From assembly GCA_014058105.1 (NCBI GenBank), contig JACGCM010001659.1:620001-684000 (forward strand): a stretch of 64,000 nt of DNA. The letters run 5' to 3'. The notes under the pieces were generated by a model. That model made no database searches and was not told where the DNA came from. It saw only the letters and a program-made list of their open reading frames with translations. Below are positions 59,101 to 64,000 of the stretch, piece by piece. The first letter of the stretch is position 1, and each line of letters begins with the position of its first letter. This DNA is from Kingdonia uniflora. Lineage: Eukaryota > Streptophyta > Magnoliopsida > Ranunculales > Circaeasteraceae. Position numbers and translations under genes: made by a program.

Positions 59101-60784
59101 TCAGCCTTAACACCCATCAGTAAAACTATATAGTTTCATCTTCCTAAGAGAAACCCAACCTCTAGCTTAAACGTTTTGAGTTTAAAACGAAGCACAATCT
59201 TAAAGATCATTAATGCAAGAAAATAACCACCATTAATCAATCAAAGGGAGAAGTTCATCACACTGAAATCACGACAGTTTAAAATATGAACATCGGCACC
59301 CTAGACGTGATAATATTACCAGGCAACAGAATTAACCATATCATTAGAAAATATCCTTGAGAGAGCATCCTATATAAATTCAAAAAATGAGTTTTCCAAT
59401 CAATGTCTTCCTCAAATATGATATCTTACAGTCTCGTCTAGGACAACACAACTCATCTCACAAGTAACAAACATCCTACTAAAAACCAATCCTGGCAGTT
59501 TTGTCTATATCCCCCACAAACCTAACTCTTTTTAGTAAATTGATTGCACGAGCTTACACATCTCCAAGAAAAATTTGTTCCAACTCCTACATACCTTTCT
59601 CCAATTTGCTTATATTAATGAGTCAACCCAGGCTGATACCACATTTACTATCTTTGCCCCTAGACCATCTAAGAGTTCTCTTGTCATCATCCTCAATATT
59701 AAATTTATGCATGAAAAGCACGTCCTACATTCATCTCAGCACAAATAAGTGATCAATTCTTCTCTCCCTCTCCCTCTACCCCAACACTCTCAGGTTCCAA
59801 TATAAGATCATAGTATTCATCATAATTTTATATAAATTTGACATCAGTGTGCATTAAAAAAAACTCCATTTTCCTTTCTCGCACATAAAGCATGTAAAAG
59901 ATCTAGAAACCTAGAACATTTCCGAATGTGAAGCCCTTGAGAAAAACCTTAAATTTCCTTAAGTGGTATTTGAGTAATTTCATAGACCCTTAAACCCCAT
60001 AAAACCATAAACCCATAACTAAAGATTCAACTCAATCCCCATTGTATTATCATTCATCTTATTCTCTAAAATCTACTCTACCAAACAAAACATAGTGTTT
60101 AAGCGCGGGTTTATTCATTCTAACTGTTTTAGCATTAGTTAACAACTAATTAATTAACCAAAAAATAATCAAAAACATACCCGGCGAGCACCGTTCCGTG
60201 AGCGCCCCAAGTATCTGAATAAGTTTAAACGGCAACCCCGGCAAGAACCACAAGAACACAACATCAAAGGGACCCCATTTCTCAGGCACATTAACAATCT
60301 CTCCTTGCCAACACTTGACCCCATCATACAACTCCTTAATCCCCGCCAACACAAATATAGAGTCATGAACTACAAGTAAACATTCACACTTACTCGAATC
60401 ATTGCCAACTAATTGGGTCACAAACCCTTCTGTACCAATTGAAACCAAAACCCTAGACGACTTTGTGACCTCCCCAGAGGTAATGATTCGATTTGTGATG
60501 TTGGGTTGTTGTTGGAAGGAGTCGAGGAAGGACCAATCTTTCTCGAGGAGGTCTTCGAAATCAACGACGGACACTGGTCCTTGTTGTTCGAGTGATTGAG
60601 AAGAACGACGGAAAGTGGAGAGTTGGGGATTATTACGGAGATGGAGAAATTGGGGTTTTAATTGAAACTGTTGGAGATGATTGGGTTTGGAAGAGAGGAG
60701 AGGAGAGGGGAAGAAAAGGGAAGAAGTCATAGTTGTGGGTTTATGATGGATAGAGTTGGGGTTTAAATTACTTTGTTCATGCAC
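56151..60784 (-). CDS. Methyltransferase-like protein, probable plastid targeting, 2 exons
   Basis: Exon 1 is 60,181-60,784, ending GCTCGCCGG/GTATGT. Exon 2 is 56,151-56,350, starting after TGTGCAG. The phase-1 join restores a Gly codon (CSPGARLIISHPHG). The product is 267 aa from the first ATG, or 249 aa from the second at 60,730. The second fits better because a Ser/Pro/Leu-rich transit-like sequence (MTSSLFFPSPLLSSKPN) follows it. The fold resembles a SAM-dependent methyltransferase: VLVSIGTEGFV-type strand-turn, KWGPFDVVFLWFLPGL (motif-II-like) and ARLIISHPHGREGLE. A canonical GxGxG SAM loop is not seen, so activity is uncertain. The 3.83-kb intron carries degenerate repeats. Convergent with the NST1-like gene. 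Confidence 0.8.
56351..60180 (-). other. Intron of the methyltransferase-like gene, with diverged internal repeats
   Basis: Contains two diverged direct copies of one segment: about 57,410-57,700 and 59,485-59,810, sharing AGTAAATTGAT, TAAGAGT(C/T)CTCTTGT and CTCTCAGGTTCCAA. A shorter pair is at about 57,180-57,240 and 58,215-58,275 (CCAGGGGTA...TTTCTAGA). An open + strand ORF at 58,452-58,847 and its minus-strand shadow are not convincing genes. Some pieces may be LINE ORF1 relics on the minus strand. Confidence 0.5.
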
Positions 60785-63053
60785 ACTGCCTTACCGGACA
60801 AAGAAAACGTATTTTGGTAGAGTTTAAAGCTATGTCAACTTTCAATTTACTCTGGCTTGTTATTGGACTTTAACCCAAATTTCAGGCTTGGTGAGAAAAC
60901 TGGTGGTCAAGGCCCCAACATAAGAGCTATTAAAGTCTTCAACACTTGCTACTGGTAACTGTAATCTTCTCGAAACTGCCATTTTCTACATGTGGAGGCA
61001 GTACCTACAAAGTCTTGCAACGGCTTTGTATTGCGGGATTTTTACCATTGCCATTGCATAAGGCATAAAAGAACCCTAACTTGCAGAATTTTGCAATAGT
61101 ATCTTCTATATCTCTATAGTTGAAAAAAATACAAAAATATCGACAACCAACACCTCCTTTGCCAAACTCTCATACATTATCTCAAGGAGTTCAAGAAGAG
61201 AAATGTGCTTGCTCTTCAAAGATGCTAATGAATTCTTCTCTGTATTTGGAAGTAAATCCATAAAATTTTCAGATTTATTAAAGAAACAGTGAATTGTTTT
61301 TGTCAAACCGACAATGCAAGATTACATGCGCTCCGCTTACTTTTTCCACATTTATAGTTCTTTAGCCTACTCCAACATAAAATAATTAAACATCGACATT
61401 CTGTACTTTAGTAACAAGATTAAAGAAAAATTTATACTTACGAAGCGCAGTGTGGGCATTTTCACTGTCGTCAATATTCATGAGTCCAAACTATCAAGCT
61501 ATGCACAAAGCTTTGAAAATTAAAATATAAAATGAGAAGGCAAAAAAGACATGTTTAGCTAAGGAAACCAATCGTGGGGCCTACCTAAGATTACATTCAG
61601 CATTGTGCTTGGATTGATAAGAATAAATGGACCGATAAACGAAAAAAGAAGAAGATAAATCACTAGAGGGATCTTTTTTTCCTGCCTATATTTGAATTGC
61701 TTAGGGTATTGTTATAATATATCTTTATTTTCTTGCAATTACTTAATTTCTAAGAGGAGATTTATTTAAAAAAAAAAAATGATGTCTTGATCATTGATGA
61801 TATTATAAGGTACATCTTAGTCCGTCGACGCTTCTAGATGTTATTGATCTCAGGTTATTTAGTATTCATCGATAAATATGTATGATTATTTGAAAGTGTA
61901 CAATATTATATAAAACAATGTGTAAGTTCTTTAAAAAAAAAAACCCTTAAACAAGTTGTTCTCTTATCTCTTAATATATATTCATGAATATCGTCACGGC
62001 TCAGTTTGGTTCGAGGCAAACCGAATGCAAATGCATCAGTTTGCATTTTCGACCGATTGTAGGTGTTTAGTTCAATTTAAATTTATGGGGAATAAGTTGT
62101 AGGTGTCTGGTTCATTGCAAATGCAAGTCAACTACAAGCTTGACCACTTACATGTGTTTGGTTCATTTTCGTAAAACAAATACAAGCAGTTTGCAACTGT
62201 TTGTTTCAATGTTAATTATTCAATGTAAAAGCAAGGAATTTGCATTTGGTATAAAATGGACTCCTTTTATTTGCATTATGTTCCCAAAAATCTCTGCAAC
62301 AAGACTTGCATCGAGGACTCTCTCTTCCTACCAAAAAAATATCTCTTCCCACCAAAAAAGCCTTTTAAAACCAAACTCTTGGTTCTCCTAAGCCCTCCTA
62401 CTTCAACAATCTCGTACATTTTTTTTTCTCTCTCTCCTTACTATTACTTTTGCATCATGAAATTCATATTTGGTTTATAGAGAGGAATTGGATAATCGAT
62501 TATGATCGTGTTTTTTTTTTTCTCTCTCTCTCCCCCCAATAACGAATTTTAGAGTCCAAGATCATCAATTCAAAGATTTCTTTAAGGTTTGATCTATGCC
62601 CATCTTCTTTATTTCTCAAATGGTATAAATATTGAATGTTTATTTTAAATTCAACCCTATTTTAGTCTAATTTCGTAAGTTAATTTGGGGTTTTATAGAT
62701 GATTTGTAAAACAGGGCTCTTAGTGTCACTAATTTGGGCCTAAATTTACCTGGGATAACATCACCTCAGAGTCTATGTTATGAACCAACCATTTACCTGA
62801 TGGCTTGGCTAAGGATGGTACTCTTCATATCACTCAACAATATTGGCTTGTGAGCACCCTTTCTAAAAATGTAAGAGCCTCTTACATTCTAGACAATATG
62901 GGGATATGTAATATTTGGAAATCAGATTGTTGTTTGGAAAAAAAGAAAGAGCAGAAGCTATGTTTTGGAGTTGGTAATGCTGCTCAGGATGAGTCTCTTT
63001 TATGGTTGGTTACAGGAAGATGCTGATGCTGCAAGGAAATCAATGTTTAAAGT
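60785..63053. other. Divergent intergenic region
   Basis: Lies between the 5' ends of the minus-strand gene and the PPR gene. AT-rich with A/T homopolymers. About 62,060-62,220 has three loose iterations of a TAGGTGT..GGTTCATT unit. An ORF at 62,805-63,026 has no recognised domain. Confidence 0.4.
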
Positions 63054-63077
63054 GTGGAAGTGGTTAGTAATGCATTC

Positions 63078-64000
63078 ATGCCCAAACCATTTTTCATTCG
63101 TACAAATAACTACCATTCCCGCTATTACAACGACCTTTTGAGCTCATGCTCTTCTTCAAAGTACCTCAAATGCATTCATGCCCAAATCATTACATATGGG
63201 TTTTCAAGAGACCCCAAGATTACCACAAAGCTCATAACCCTCTCGTGCACTATGAATCATGGTCGCAAACTGTTTGAAGAAATTCCCCAAAGGGATGTCT
63301 TTGTTTGGAACACTTTGATTAGGGGATACGCGACAATGGGTCCTTGTGAAGAAGCTTTGTTTTTTTTATAGGGATATGCATTTTTCTGGGTTGTTGCTGG
63401 ATAATTATACGTTTCCGTCGGTGGTTCGATCATGTGCGGTACTTTCTGCGTTGAGAGAAGGGAAAGAAACACATTGCAATGTGATTAAGAATGGGTTGGG
63501 GCATGATATGTTTGTGAGGAATTCGTTGGTGACGATGTACGCTCAAAGTGGGGATATTTTGAGTTCGGAGTTGGCTTTTGAGGGAATAGTTGATAAGAAT
63601 ATAATTTCTTGGACTACTATGGTTGCGGGGTATGTACAAAATGAGTTATATAAGGAGGGCTTCAGTATTTTTTGGAGGATGGTGAGTTCGGGAACTCAAC
63701 CCAATGCGGTTACGCTGGTGAGCATTCTTCCTGCATGTGCAAGCCTGGATTTTCTTGATTTTGGGAAATTGATTCATGGGTATGGAGTTAAAGTAGGCTT
63801 GGATTCGGATATCCCACTTGTTAATACATTGATTGCCTTGTATGGTAAGTCCAAGGATGCTAAGAGAGCTCGCTCTTTGTTTGATCAGATGGATACCCGA
63901 GATTTGGTGTCATGGAATTCCATGATTGCTGCTTATGAGCATAGTGGTTTTAGTAAGAAGGCAATTAGACTATTTCGAGTAATGCAAGATAAAAAAATTG
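63078..64000 (+). CDS. Pentatricopeptide-repeat (PPR) protein, 5' part, frameshifted
   Basis: The first in-frame ATG is at 63,078, after a stop at 63,048. The product begins with SSKYLKCIHAQIITYGF and then tandem PPR units: DVFVWNTLIRGYATMGPCEE, KNIISWTTMVAGYVQNEL and DLVSWNSMIAAYEHSGFSKK. The spacing and W-N-(S/T)-(L/M)-I signatures fit the PLS class, which acts in organelle RNA editing or processing. A run of eight T at 63,360-63,367 puts the frame into TAG (63,370-63,372). One T fewer restores LFFYRDM and an open frame to the window edge, about 210 codons. This is either a recent null allele or an assembly homopolymer error. The C-terminal E/DYW region lies outside the window. Confidence 0.85.

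Noticed and set aside
62805..63026. 74-codon + ORF as the first PPR exon
   Set aside because: No PPR motif and no convincing splice junction into the ORF at 63,078; an in-frame stop at 63,048 separates them.

Overview
This is a repeat-rich nuclear segment from a seed plant, most likely a eudicot. Host genes have GT-AG introns that reach 7.5 kb and are filled with transposon relics, intergenic DNA is AT-rich, and the mobile elements are of plant lineages (Ty3/gypsy Tat-like, Ty1/copia, LINE with zf-RVT and RNase H, hAT). The species cannot be named from the sequence.

Left third (1-31,157) is almost entirely transposon DNA. Positions 1-2,034 hold a decayed five-exon coiled-coil gene on the + strand. 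It is interrupted by an 11.07-kb Tat-like gypsy element (2,035-13,101, minus strand, perfect 5-bp target duplication). This element has gag, protease, RT and RNase H but no integrase that I can find. On its opposite strand it carries a second, similar intron-containing coiled-coil gene, two short related ORFs, and an array of ~196-bp tandem repeats. A copia gag scrap follows (13.1-13.4 kb), then a full-length but dead copia element (14,943-20,939, + strand, perfect 5-bp duplication). Next come a pararetrovirus-like coat/zinc-knuckle relic (about 21.9-23.2 kb), an ~0.9-kb direct repeat pair, and a 3.65-kb gypsy derivative (27,505-31,157) whose only visible coding content is again an antisense, intron-containing coiled-coil gene.

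Middle (31.2-37 kb) holds diverged coding scraps, a copia RNase H fragment and a LINE 3' end. From about 37.1 to 54.8 kb lies an eight-exon host gene on the + strand, predicted at 1,084 aa, of the plant family usually labelled stress response protein NST1-like. Its introns 3 (7.46 kb) and 4 (4.11 kb) contain LINE relics, a non-autonomous hAT element with an 8-bp target duplication, and a copia RT fragment.

Right end has two further genes. A two-exon minus-strand gene (56,151-60,784) encodes a probable plastid-targeted methyltransferase-like protein; it is convergent with the NST1-like gene and has a 3.8-kb intron. The 5' part of a pentatricopeptide-repeat (PPR) gene starts at about 63,078 (+), runs off the window, and has a one-base frameshift in a T-run.

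The most unusual theme is the antisense accessory gene. Three separate copies of a spliced coiled-coil gene occur here. Two lie antisense within gypsy elements that differ in LTR sequence, each with its own TATA-like motif. In one element it survives when gag-pol is absent.
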